From contig ML769838.1 of assembly GCA_009733575.1 (NCBI GenBank), positions 3,939 through 44,083 of the forward strand: 40,145 bases of DNA, read 5' to 3'. Position 1 is the first letter of the stretch. Each line of letters starts with the position of its first letter. A program made the translations under genes and the position numbers. Positions 30,756 through 40,145 of the stretch are shown here, piece by piece. The notes below the pieces were generated by a model. It made no database searches. It saw only the letters and a program-made list of their open reading frames with translations, and was not told the DNA's origin. This DNA comes from Gymnopus androsaceus JB14 (Eukaryota; Basidiomycota; Agaricomycetes; Agaricales; Omphalotaceae).

Positions 30756-31666
30756 CTGTACCGTTTCAACCAAAAGTTCACTGGGTGTGATGCGTGACCT
30801 TCCCTGTTCGCAATAATCAGTGTTCACAGATCTCAGTGACCTGTGACCGATTTGTGAACTGTTCATTGAGTGTTTACTAGCACACTGAACCACTACAGAA
30901 ATACTTTATTTTAGAGCCATTTATGCCCTTTTCCGCTTCTTTATGGAATTTCTAAACAGATTTTCAACCATTTTAGCATTTTTAGATGTTTTTGACCATT
31001 TCAAGTGACTTTTTTTTTCTTCATTTTTTGTCTGTATTGGTTGTCACGGTGTTCACAACCTGAAGCAAGGGTGTTCAAAGAATTTAGCGCCCAACCAGGC
31101 CTAGGTTAGTTAGTCCAGCCCCCCAGCCCAAAAAAAAAAAAAATTGACACCCTAAAGATTGACCTATTTTGACCACTTTTGGCAGTCTGGAAACTTCAAA
31201 ATGTATATATCTTACACTACCTGTAAGTAAATAGCATCCATTGTATAAATTACAGTCTTCCTACACCTCCTGGCTCCCATGTACTTGCTTGCTTTGGCTG
31301 GTCAAAGCAGGACATATGAGGAGTGTCAATGTATTAGTGTTTCAGAAGGAAAGATGGGATTTGCTTATGGCTTACGGATGTTTAAAAAAGCTCAAAGTGA
31401 AGGTACAGTGTCCAAACAGTGTCTTCTGACTCTGTAGAGAGCAATTTATGATGAAATCTTATCTTGATATACCATATATGGGTGTGGGAATGCTTACATA
31501 GTTAGTTAGTCCGCCGGCCAGGCTCAAGAAAAAAAAAATCAACATCTGGTCATTTTTTAAAAATTTTACACCCCCTTGACCTGAAGTGAACAGTGGCACC
31601 CACCTGTGAACTGTTCATTTTAGGCCAATGTGATGCATGACTGAACTTTTGGTTGAAACAGTACAG
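30756..31666. mobile_element. CTGTAC-family MITE carrying a nested element (911 bp)
   Basis: The ends CTGTACCGTTTCAACCAAAA are inverted, with TA on both sides (30754-30755, 31667-31668). Without the nested 513-base insert and its 8-base duplication the element is 390 bases, close to the 380-base copy at 33600, with which it shares TGTTCACAGAT near the left end. Confidence 0.85.
31066..31578. mobile_element. 513-bp hAT-like MITE nested in the CTGTAC MITE, 8-bp duplication ACCTGAAG
   Basis: The ends are CAAGGGTGTTC and, inverted, CAAGGGGGTGT. ACCTGAAG is duplicated at 31058-31065 and 31579-31586. Subterminal GTTAGTTAGTCC words occur near each end. No coding. Confidence 0.8.
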
Positions 31667-31668
31667 TA

Positions 31669-32045
31669 CTAGGTTAACAGTTTAAAAAAAAAAAATACAC
31701 CTTGTAAATCAGACAGTTGCTATGTCTACATGTACAAAAATTCAAAAGTGAAAACATGAAATATGCTAAACTCTGGCTGAACAGCTGCTCTGTACAGCTG
31801 AAGCTGCGTGTTGTTTAGATTACAGTTCAGTGCTATTGTCATTGGACTTGACAATGCGTTTTGCAGAAGGCTGCCTGTGAGCCCAGGCAACTATCATCAC
31901 CTTTTCCTGTGCCAAAACTCTTATAGCCTACCAGAGGGACTCATGTTCTGGGTCTTGATTAATCTTCTGTAAAGATACATCCCAATGTTGGGTGCAGTGT
32001 TGGTGGCATGATGTCAAGCTTTGGCTCATTTCTGGACATTCCCTG
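31669..32045. other. No gene seen
   Basis: A mixed-composition sequence without a supported frame. It precedes the repeats at 32046. Confidence 0.3.
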
Positions 32046-32515
32046 CACTCAGTAACCACCCACTGATGTTTCCCATGCTTGTTGACTGTCCGCGGATACT
32101 TCCCGCCCTCATTACCTAAATTGCAAGCGCTTCCCATGCTTATTTACCATTTATCCTGCCTGCCGGGCACTTTCTACATGTGATTACCAGTTATCCTGCC
32201 TTTCGGGTGCCTCCCGCACTTGATAACTATCCATCAGGCCTTCCCGACAGCTTACACAGCCTCCCTACAGTATATAAGTAGACACCCCAAGTCCATGCAC
32301 CCTAGTCTGTTATTACCACTGTTACCATTGTTTCTGGTTTCCGAATCTATTCTGTTGGCTGTCTCTCTGTTTTGTCTGTTCTGACCAGCTGTGCCTTTCG
32401 AGCTCTGTTCAAAGGCCCACTGTCATCTGCATTGACTGCGAGGCTCCATCTGTAGATCCCAAATCTACGTCTGGAGCTCACTGTCTTCTATCTCTATTTA
32501 CAACTTCACGACCAA
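32046..32515 (+). promoter_or_regulatory. Candidate promoter or LTR fragment with TATA box and degenerate 40-bp repeats
   Basis: Three or four degenerate units of about 40 bases (TTCCCGC...CTTGATAAC...ATCCTGCCT-like) end near 32250. They are followed by CAGTATATAAGTAGACACCC (TATA box at about 32271-32277) and a C/T-rich leader. This layout is common in retroelement LTRs and strong fungal promoters. Neither LTR end was found. Confidence 0.35.
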
Positions 32516-32572
32516 TGCTCCTTGGGAGCTGCCTATTTGGGTTTTGCTACCTTTAGAACCTCTGGCATCATC

Positions 32573-32697
32573 CGCTTTCACCCTATTCCATCCATTCCCA
32601 CGCTATTTTCGTCCGCTTTCACCCTATTCCATCCGCTCCCACGCTATTTCCGTCCGCTTCCACCCCATTTCCATCCGCATTTGCTGTATTCCACCCG
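32573..32697. repeat. 41-bp tandem repeat, three copies
   Basis: Units start at 32573, 32614 and 32655 with CGCTTTCACC(C)TATTCC and contain CCCACGCTATTT; the third is diverged. They create the Pro/Phe/His-rich part of a plus-strand 163-residue frame (32522-33013), which I do not accept as a gene. Confidence 0.75.
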
Positions 32698-33013
32698 CAT
32701 TATCCATATTTGGACATATTACACCCTTTTGGACCACCCCTTCATCCATATTCCATCTGCTTCCACTCACTTCTGGTTGTTGGACTACAATACCACCCAA
32801 TTCCTCCTGATTATGTCATTGGGTGGCCCGTACACTGTTCCTTGCACCTCTGAGACTGGTACTGTTCTGTACAACACTCATACTACTGTCCAGACCCACC
32901 TTATGGCATGGTTACCCTGGGTGGTCACGTTTGGTCTCCACTTACATCTAGGTGCAAGACATTTGGGATATATTGGTTCAAGATCCATTTCATGCACCGG
33001 GTCTGACACATGA

Positions 33014-33243
33014 TTGCAAGAAGGAACAGTGAGTGCACTCAGTGCTAGCCACATATGCCTTTGACCAAATAACTTCAAACTGCTTGCAATTCCCTCAATA
33101 CAATGTTGGTCTTGGTGGAAATTCAGTATATGTAGACCAGAGTGTATTTAAAGAGTTCTATCTACTCAGATTCTGTGTTTACCCTGTTCAAAAGTTTAAG
33201 GGCCAAGAGCAAACATGATCAGCCAGACTAGACAAAAAAGGAA
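33014..33243. other. No gene seen
   Basis: No supported frame or repeat was found in this interval. Confidence 0.3.
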
Positions 33244-33364
33244 ATTCAGGAACAATGGAAACACACATGATATCTCATATTTCTGCTCACCAGAAATGTG
33301 TCTGATGGGTCTTTCTGCTAAGCGGAAATATGAGTTATTGTACACATTTTCATTGCTCCTGAAT
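33244..33364. mobile_element. 121-bp foldback MITE
   Basis: The arm ATTCAGGAACAATGGAAA...CATATTTCTGCT pairs with AGCGGAAATATGAG...CATTGCTCCTGAAT over about 45 bases. GAA flanks both sides, possibly a 3-base duplication. Confidence 0.6.
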
Positions 33365-33599
33365 GAACACTAGAAATGTCACACATTGGGGTGTATTTAA
33401 GCTGTACTGAATCTTCAAAATTCAGCACAATTTTCCAAGAGGGTCCAGGCCAGGAAATCCCGTACCGGGGGTAGGTAGGGTGGGTCCATCACAAGGCCTG
33501 AAATTTTTTTTTTTTTTGAATGACCCTCAAATTGCCTTTTTGTAATGTCCAAATGAATCAAACAGGCCTAAGAAGTGCCTGAAATAACTAGCTACATTA

Positions 33600-33979
33600 C
33601 TGTACTGTTTCGACCAAAAGTTCATGGTATGTGACCCGTGACATACCCTGTTCAGAATTTTTGGTGTTCACAGATGGAAGTGAGCTGTGACATAGTTGTG
33701 AACAGTTCACTTGCAGGGTGTGCAGGGGCTCACTGACCCACTGCATGAGTGCCCAGTAACTTGTTACCTTATTTTTGGAGTCATTTCTGGCTTGCTTGCA
33801 GGTACTAGACGGAGCAAAATTTGAATTTTGCCAGCATTTTTGGACCATTTTTGAGGATTTTTTTTCTGTTTTGGTTGTCACAGTGTTCACAGCTCAGAAT
33901 GACCAGTGACAGCCTGCTGTGAACTGTTCAATTTGGATTGATGTGACCCATGACTGAACTTTTGGTCAAAACGGTACAG
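33600..33979. mobile_element. 380-bp CTGTAC-family MITE
   Basis: The ends are CTGTACTGTTTCGACCAAAA and, inverted, CTGTACCGTTTTGACCAAAA, with TA at 33598-33599 and 33980-33981. The interior resembles the un-nested parts of the 30756 copy (TGTTCACAGATGG, TTGGTTGTCACAGTGTTCAC). No coding. Confidence 0.85.
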
Positions 33980-33981
33980 TA

Positions 33982-35144
33982 TGTAGAGTGAGTTTATCCC
34001 TTTTTATTTCCTTTTTAGGTCATTCCATGAGCGCTTACAGTTCTTGACCTTGACTGATATATTTTGAGATATATGGTGTCCAGAGTGAGGTGAAGAGTTT
34101 ACAAAGGCTATTTAGTTATGTAGAGCATGTACAAAGGACAAAAGACCAGCACAATAAGGTGAAATCATGATCAGTGTCTCATAGTTGCCTTATTTGGTAA
34201 TCACATGACCCAAAAATCACGTGAAGGGAGGGAGGGTCCAGCGCTGAGGCTGAAAAAATTTTTCCAACCCCTGGTACGAATTTTTTTTTTCGGACCCCCC
34301 TTGCAATTTTCAAGTGATTGGTACAGCATGAATCCAATACACCTTGCACGCCTAATGCATTGCGGCCCATATTTTACGGTCCTGTCCCATTACATTATCC
34401 CCTGTAAGACTATGGGAGCCATATCATATCTCCTCCTCTATGTTGCAGAAATACAGTGCAGTGGTGACTTGGAGCTGTGAGGCTCTGATTCGTTATGGGA
34501 ATTGTAAGTGGCTTGTTGTTATTTGGCCTCGGAAGCTGGGCCTTACATACTGTACAATAAGTATCTAGAATAATCTAGAATATTCTATCTGTAGGTAGCT
34601 GAGTAAGTAAATGAATAATCCTACTTGGATTGTGCCTATTCCAGAATATTCCTGTAAGTACTAGACTGTATTGACACTGGGGGCAAGGCCCAAGGCAAAC
34701 AAAATTTGATACCCTTACATGGATTCTCCAGGGACTCTCCAGGGATTTTCCGAAACATGTGTCACAAGTGTCACAGAACTATAAATGTTAATGTAATTGA
34801 TTTGGTGAATCATCACTACATGCGGCGGTGGACATCGCAATGGCAGGCCTAGGGTCACCTTTGTGACCATTGCCTTGGAAAATTGCACTTTTACTTGTGT
34901 TAATCTGTCAAGAATACATTCGAAAAAGTGTCACAAAATCACCATCCTACTATCCGAGATGGCTGTGGTTTCAAGAGCCGGCCCGAGAGCTGGGCTTCAT
35001 TCATAATTTGATCTGCTCAACTCTTGCCCCCTTTTCCCCCTTTCCTCATTTTCCCTCATGATGATATGCACCTGTTCTTACTGTACAAAAGTCTGTCTCA
35101 ATCAATGGGGTCCTGCAGCCAGGCTGTGAGGTTAGTGGGTCAAC
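33982..35144. other. No gene; one repeat shared with 37.6 kb
   Basis: Bases 34672-34740 match the reverse complement of about 37561-37640 (CCCAGTGT, CTTGCCC, ATCAAATTT, GAGTCCCTG words). No supported frame was found. Confidence 0.35.
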
Positions 35145-35328
35145 TTGATCAAACCACCAGCGGAAATCTCGGAAACAAAGTACATCAGAGTCATCAGCAC
35201 CCAAGGAGAGGGATACAGTAGAGAAGGTTGAAGTAAAATCAAGATCTAAAGCAAAGAAGGTTACAAGTACAGTAGTACATTTTGGAGATAGATGCAAGGA
35301 AAGGCATGGTCCAAGATCTGAGCACCAG
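35145..35328 (+). pseudogene. Possible coding relic, Lys/Ser/Glu-rich
   Basis: A plus-strand frame reads NHQRKSRKQSTSESSAPKER then DTVEKVEVKSRSKAKKV and ends at a TGA near 35328. The composition is that of a charged nuclear tail. There is no start, domain or splice partner. The 156-residue minus frame over the same bases looks like its shadow. Confidence 0.2.
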
Positions 35329-35560
35329 TGAATCCAGAGAACTACCCAATGCGGCACTAGCATGGGCACTCCGGGACATCCATGGTGAGACAGGCTGAGC
35401 TTGCAGCTGGCCTGCGTTGCTGCTGCTAAGTACATGTATTTCTGTATTTCGGACCATTTATGGCCAAGACTCCCAGTTTCTTGGCAGATTGGTGATCTTT
35501 GGTTGCTACAATTCATTACGGTACAGTATACTAGGTACTTTTCAAATTTATGGCAATATA

Positions 35561-37188
35561 CAGTGGGTCAAAAAATTGTCCACATGTTTGACACTTTTGG
35601 AAAGATCCAGGATTTGCAAGATATATATTGGATATATCAAAAGGTGATTAGTGTGGAGTAGAAAGCCCTAGGTCCTGGCTCCATGTACATATCTGCTTTG
35701 TCTTGTTTGGATCAAAACTCATTGAGATATGAGCCATTCAAATCAGTGACCCATGTGGACAATTTTTTGAGTTTGTATTGTAGTAATAGCTTTGCTCCAC
35801 AATTGTGAGCCCTCATTGATGACATCATGACTCAGACTATATGATGATGTCATATAGACATCATAATGATATCACACAAGCTTTCTGACATATATATAAG
35901 CATATCTTACTGATTGGTGGTTCTAACAAAATTATGAGACCTCTCACATCCTCTCAGAAAGACAATGTTCTCTCTCTGCTCCACACTGGAGCTTCTACCA
36001 GGGAAATCTCTGCTCAGACAGGGGTATCCAAGTCAAAGATTGCTTCTTTAGCAAAAGAAGCACTCCCACACAAGGAGAGCCATCCAGCAGGCCATCCTAG
36101 AAAGCTCTCTACTACTGATGAAAATGCTGTCATCAAACAAATCTCCACTGCCAGAGCCAAGAATGCAGCACAGGTGGCCAAAAACATTAATCCACTCCTC
36201 CCCCATCCAGTCTCAACTCAGACCATCAGAAATACCCTTCACAAAGCCAATGTACAGCCTCACAAAAAGCAGAAAAAGCCCAAGCTCACCCCTGGTCACA
36301 GGAAAGCTCATTTGGCATTTGCTCAGAAGTATCTGGAATGGACTGTAGATGATTGGAAGAGGGTTGTTTGGTCAGATGAGACCAAAATCAATAGATTTGG
36401 GTCACATGGGCAGCAGTATGTATGGGGAAGAAAGGGGGAATCAGTAGGAGACAGAGGCATTGAGGAAACTGTAAAGTTTGGGGGAGGAAATATCATGGTG
36501 TGGGGATGTATGGGATGGGAAGGGTCGGGAATTTGGTGGAGGTTGAGGGGAGGATGAATGGGGAGCAGTATATTAACATTTTGGATGGCAATCTCTTGGA
36601 AAGCATGGAAAATTTGCTTCTTGATCCAGAGATAGCCATCTTTCAGCAGGATAATGACCCTAAACACACCTCCAAAGTTGCTGCTAAGTGGTTTGATGAC
36701 CATGAAATCAACTGTATGGATTGGCCTGCACAGTCCCCTGACCTCAATCCCATTGAACATCTATGGACAACCCTCAAAAACAAACTTAATGAATATGACA
36801 AGCCACTCTCTGGAGCTTGGGAGTTGTGGGACAAAGTGGCAGAAAAATGGGGAGAAATTACAGAGGAAGACTGTCAGAGGTTAATTAGGAGCATGCCAAG
36901 AAGGCTCAAAGCAGTTGTGAGTGCACATGGAGGTCATACCAAGTATTAAACTACATTTTCTGTATTTTAATGTGCATGTCAAAAAATTGTCCACATGGAT
37001 CATTGAATTGAATTGCTTATATCTCAATGAGTTTTGATCCAAACAAGACAAACCAGATATGTACATGGAGCCAGGATCTAGGGCTTTCTAGTCCACGCTA
37101 ATCACTTTTTGATATATCCAATATATATCTTGCAAATCCTGGATCTTTCCAAAAGTGTCAAACATGTGGACAATTTTTTGACCCACTG
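35561..37188 (+). mobile_element. Near-complete Tc1/mariner element (1628 bp)
   Basis: The ends are CAGTGGGTCAAAAAATTGTC inverted, with terminal repeats of roughly 190 bases (35561-35750 and 37000-37188) that differ at few positions. TA flanks at 35559-35560 and 37189-37190. It contains one transposase gene. High arm similarity suggests recent insertion. Confidence 0.92.
35934..36949 (+). pseudogene. Tc1-type transposase, DD34E, single frameshift
   Basis: The N-terminal part has paired helix-turn-helix DNA-binding segments (residues about 1-110; LLHTGASTREISAQTGVSKS and VSTQTIRNTLHKANVQP). The catalytic residues are Asp in VVWSDETKINRFGS, Asp in FQQDNDPKHTS and Glu in SPDLNPIEHLW, with 34 residues between the last two, as in Tc1. 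A one-base loss in the G run at about 36522-36530 splits the gene: frame one stops at 36557, and the second frame runs from about 36530 to 36949. Otherwise length (about 338 residues) and motifs are complete. It could be a sequencing error in a homopolymer. Confidence 0.88.
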
Positions 37189-37190
37189 TA

Positions 37191-38700
37191 TAATATATAC
37201 TTGAGTAACAATACATACTTATATTAATATATATGATAGACCAGTGTCTCCCAATGTTACAGCTACCACACATTTTTTACTTCAAATTTTTGTGCCTGGG
37301 CCAAGCCCCAGCCAAACCCTTTAAAACTGGATACTTGTATCCACTTGTTCTGTCCCATCCCTTATCTCCTCATACCTCTCATTAGAGTGCGCCTAGCTTA
37401 CTACTAGTATAAGTACATGGCACGCACTAAAAAGCTATGATGTCATATTCTCAAAAGTTCAATTGTGCACAGAAATATTGGGTCTCCTCGGATCAAGGTC
37501 TGCATTGATCCCATGTTTGCCAAGATTAACTATATATGGAACTGTCACTTGCACAATCCCTATAGAGTCCCTGTAGAGTCCCTGGGTAAGCCATGTAAGG
37601 GGATCAAATTTGATTGCCTTGGAACTTGCCCCCAGTGTGACACTATGACATCCAGTCAAAGCATCATCTACAACACTCTAATATACACCTTTGTTGCAAT
37701 TCATTTGTGATATCCCAAAATTTGTCCCCAAAACATCTGCAACATCCTATCACCTTTATGTATCCAATTCTTTTGCAATGTTCTAAAACCTTTGTCCCAA
37801 TTCTTTTGTGTGGTGCCTTTTGCCCAAGGATGGACAGGGGTTAACCCTTGGTTTGGAAAGGCCCTAACCTCACTCTTACCCTCCATACCCTTACCCTTCA
37901 AACCTCCAGTTTTTACTAAGGGTTTTGGACAGAATGATGCACCACTCATGAGGCTTTGGGTAAAATAGATATAATAACACTTGAAAACATTCTTAAGGAT
38001 GAGTTGAAGATCACAGGACACCATGAGATGTATATATCATCAATTTAAAAAGGGAGGGTTTTGAACCCCTACCCTTACCTTCCATACCCTTGGGTCAAAA
38101 CCCCGACCCTACCCCTGTCCATCTTTAATTTAATTTCTGCCTGTGTCCCTATTTCGTGATGAGTAACCTACCATTTCGTTGACCTTGTCTTCAATATGTG
38201 TCCCAAATCTTGAGACTTGTTACACGCTGCTGTCATAGCAATAGTCAGCCATCAAAGTAGTCACTCTAGGCAGACTCGAATATACTTACACAGACAATCA
38301 CTACAATGTGTGTATACCATCAAAGCCATCTTTGGATTCCACCACTCAAGAATTTGAAAACATCATTCTCATCTAATCTTTGTTCAATTCCGAGTTCCAA
38401 AACTACATCTTGTAGATCACAAACCTGTGTCAACCCCATTTCTACACACTAAAAAGTGTGAACAATTTCTGTAATCATTGGAACTGGTCAAAGACTCTGG
38501 ATTTACCTGTATTTACCAATCATTCACTGCCGGCAAAATATCTACTTTCATATATGGTTTCTAGGATATCTGCATTAATGCATTAGGCTCACATGGTCTG
38601 CTGTAACTGACTAAGTGTGTGGCTCGGGTGACCCGTCGGGTTTGGGTAATATCATTGTGGTGCTCAGCTCTAGCAAAATTTTGAGCCAAGGATGATGCAA
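37191..38700. other. No gene; C-rich low-complexity stretch
   Basis: CCCTTACC/CCATACCCTT words recur at 37860-37910 and 38060-38115. An inverted copy of the 34.7-kb repeat lies at about 37561-37640. Nothing else was recognised. Confidence 0.35.
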
Positions 38701-38705
38701 TTTGG

Positions 38706-39842
38706 TCAAGAATTGACTGAGTTATGGAGAAAACAAGTTTTGTGCATTTGTGACAGCCCCCTGGTCACAGGTGGACCTGGGTTGATGTCTGAGCCCTTTC
38801 CGGGTCCAGAAGTCGGGTGTTTGTGTGAATTTAGCTCTGGAACATGTAGTTCTTTATAGTTATTAAGGCAAGATGCTCTGCTTTTGTTGCCCTTTGGTGT
38901 TAGAGAGATGGATTTTTCCAGAAAGGAGACTGCCTTGTCGATGTCATTCAAACTTCCTGACCGCTCGAAGCGATTTCGAAACGCAATTCCCACATTGTTT
39001 AGACGGACTGCCTTGGAATCACCAGCATCTGGTGTCAAAGCGACAGCTTTCTCTTGGACAGAGATAGCTTTGTCAATATCCTCCAAATTGCTGAACCGCT
39101 CAAATCGTGCCTGAAAGGCATTACCTAGGTTAGTGAGGTACATTGCCTTGGCACGATGACTGTTTGGTGTTAAAGCCACAGCTTCATCATGCAATGAAAT
39201 CGCCTTATCAATATCCTCTGCATTGCCTGACCTCTCGGACCGGGTTCGGAAGTTGATTCCAGAGTTATTGAGATAGAGTCGTTTATTGGGGTGGTCACCT
39301 GGCGTCAAATCAACAGCCAGAACATGTGCAGATATCGCTTTGTTAATGTCTTCTACATTTCCTGTCCGCTCAAAGAGTGCTTGTAAGGTGTTTCCCAAAT
39401 TGTTTAGTTGCGTTGGTTTTTCTGGGTCATCGTCTGGCATTAGAGAGATAATGCGGGCTCGTGCTGAGAGTGATTGGTCGCAAAAGGAGAGTGCTTTTTC
39501 CTTGTCATCAGGGTCACCCAGTTGATCAAAGCAAGCTTGGTACGCATGCCCTATATTGTTCAAGAACAGTATCTTGTCGGGATGACCGTCTATGGCTAAA
39601 GTGACAGCCCGACTGCATGACAAGATTGCATTCTCTATGTCATCCAGGCCATATCCACACCTCTCAAAACGAAGTTGGAAGGCACCACCGAGATTATTGA
39701 GCCACATTGCTCTACTGGGGTGCTCATCTGGAGCAATAGATATGGTCTTGATATGAGAGTCAATCGCCTTGTCAATATCTACTTGATCACCCATTTGCTT
39801 GAAACGAGCTCGGAGTGCAACTCCCAGGTTGTTGATATACAT
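38706..39842 (-). CDS. TPR-repeat protein fragment (TPR_10/TPR_12 type), truncated at both ends
   Basis: A minus-strand frame of 378 residues contains seven tetratricopeptide units of about 42-52 residues and the start of an eighth, each with a LNNLG.A...RFER.G...DI.KAI....AV.LTPD.H pattern. Such arrays mediate protein-protein contact; in Agaricomycetes they often follow a NACHT/NB-ARC domain or precede a CHAT protease domain, neither of which is present here. Repeat-like residues (AYEQAVILTPDGHLNK) continue upstream of the ATG at 39842 to a stop near 39903. At the C-terminal end the eighth unit breaks after SCLNN (about 38868) into unrelated sequence (YKELHVPELNSHKHPTSGPG), so the array is cut there. 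Probably a gene fragment. Confidence 0.6.
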   Translation of the reverse strand: MYINNLGVALRARFKQMGDQVDIDKAIDSHIKTISIAPDEHPSRAMWLNNLGGAFQLRFERCGYGLDDIENAILSCSRAVTLAIDGHPDKILFLNNIGHAYQACFDQLGDPDDKEKALSFCDQSLSARARIISLMPDDDPEKPTQLNNLGNTLQALFERTGNVEDINKAISAHVLAVDLTPGDHPNKRLYLNNSGINFRTRSERSGNAEDIDKAISLHDEAVALTPNSHRAKAMYLTNLGNAFQARFERFSNLEDIDKAISVQEKAVALTPDAGDSKAVRLNNVGIAFRNRFERSGSLNDIDKAVSFLEKSISLTPKGNKSRASCLNNYKELHVPELNSHKHPTSGPGKGSDINPGPPVTRGLSQMHKTCFLHNSVNS

Positions 39843-39904
39843 TGGCTTGTTTAGGTGGCCATCGGGAGTCAGTATGACTGCCTGCTCATATGCGATGATG
39901 AGTT

Positions 39905-40145
39905 AGATTTGTGCTGGGTATGAAAACCAACCAAACAACAATCACCCCAATCAGATATAATCCAAAAAGGTTTAATTTAATGCGAGGAAGGAGGTTGTCA
40001 AAGGTTCCCTCGACTACTAATTGATTCGAAGAGAAAAGCACTTGACAGTTGACACAGATAGTGCGCAATGAACAAGGTTTTATATTTGGAGGGAGGTTTT
40101 GAAAAGCCAACTAATGTACGACGACGCGCTGAACTAATCGAGGGG
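39905..40145. other. Upstream flank of the TPR fragment
   Basis: On the minus strand an AAATATAAAAC word (about 40075-40085) could be a TATA box about 235 bases before the TPR start codon. There is no supported frame. Confidence 0.25.

Noticed and set aside
32522..33013. 163-residue plus-strand frame
   Set aside because: Much of it is produced by the 41-base tandem repeat; no conserved motif is visible.
35046..35516. 156-residue minus-strand frame
   Set aside because: Appears to be the shadow of a charged plus-strand stretch; residues lack any family pattern.
37860..38115. Interstitial telomere repeats
   Set aside because: The CCCTTACC/CCATACCCTT words are irregular C-rich low complexity, not a regular telomeric unit.
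1..40145. Secondary-metabolite cluster, CRISPR array, bacterial operon or defence island
   Set aside because: No synthase genes, no regularly spaced repeats with spacers, and gene structure is eukaryotic with spliceosomal introns.

Overview
The window looks like a repeat-rich, accessory-type region from a filamentous basidiomycete, most likely an Agaricomycete. Genes carry many short introns of 48-64 bases with GT..AG ends. The mobile-element relics match types common in that group: Tad-like LINEs, Ty1/copia, Tc1/mariner, hAT-like miniature elements, a SAM-domain hypothetical family and TPR proteins. No bacterial operon, CRISPR array, rRNA or intact tRNA is visible. One assembly gap (N run, 21539-21914) sits in copia sequence.

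Layout. Bases 1-13700 form the gene-bearing part. At the left edge is the start of a minus-strand gene whose first codons touch a 717-bp foldback MITE. Decayed, charged coding pieces lie at about 1.3-3.5 kb. An 11-exon MFS transporter gene (4764-6972, Dal5/ACS type) includes a 9-base microexon. Weak or unrecognised minus-strand coding follows at 7.4-7.8, 9.0-10.1 and 11.5-11.9 kb. A complete 6-exon Zn2Cys6 transcription factor gene lies at 12455-13692.

From 13.7 kb to about 37.2 kb the sequence is a nest of mobile elements. In order: LINE RNase H/C-terminal fragments carrying an inserted hAT-like MITE (two copies), a decayed DDE_3 transposase, copia LTRs and scrambled or inverted copia gag and pol pieces around the gap, a SAM-domain gene broken by two MITEs, at least five further MITEs (one nested in another, with two separate target-site duplications), and an almost complete Tc1/mariner element (35561-37188) with one frameshift. 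The right end holds a minus-strand TPR-repeat protein fragment.

The only plausible functional pairing is the transporter with the Zn2Cys6 regulator about 5.5 kb downstream, and nothing in the sequence proves they work together. I see no coherent new multi-gene system. The most informative signals are the mobile-element insertions whose junctions can be read exactly: a 275-bp element whose removal restores a reading frame, a MITE with Pol III-like A and B boxes, a hAT MITE inside a mariner MITE, and a MITE that contributes a start codon.
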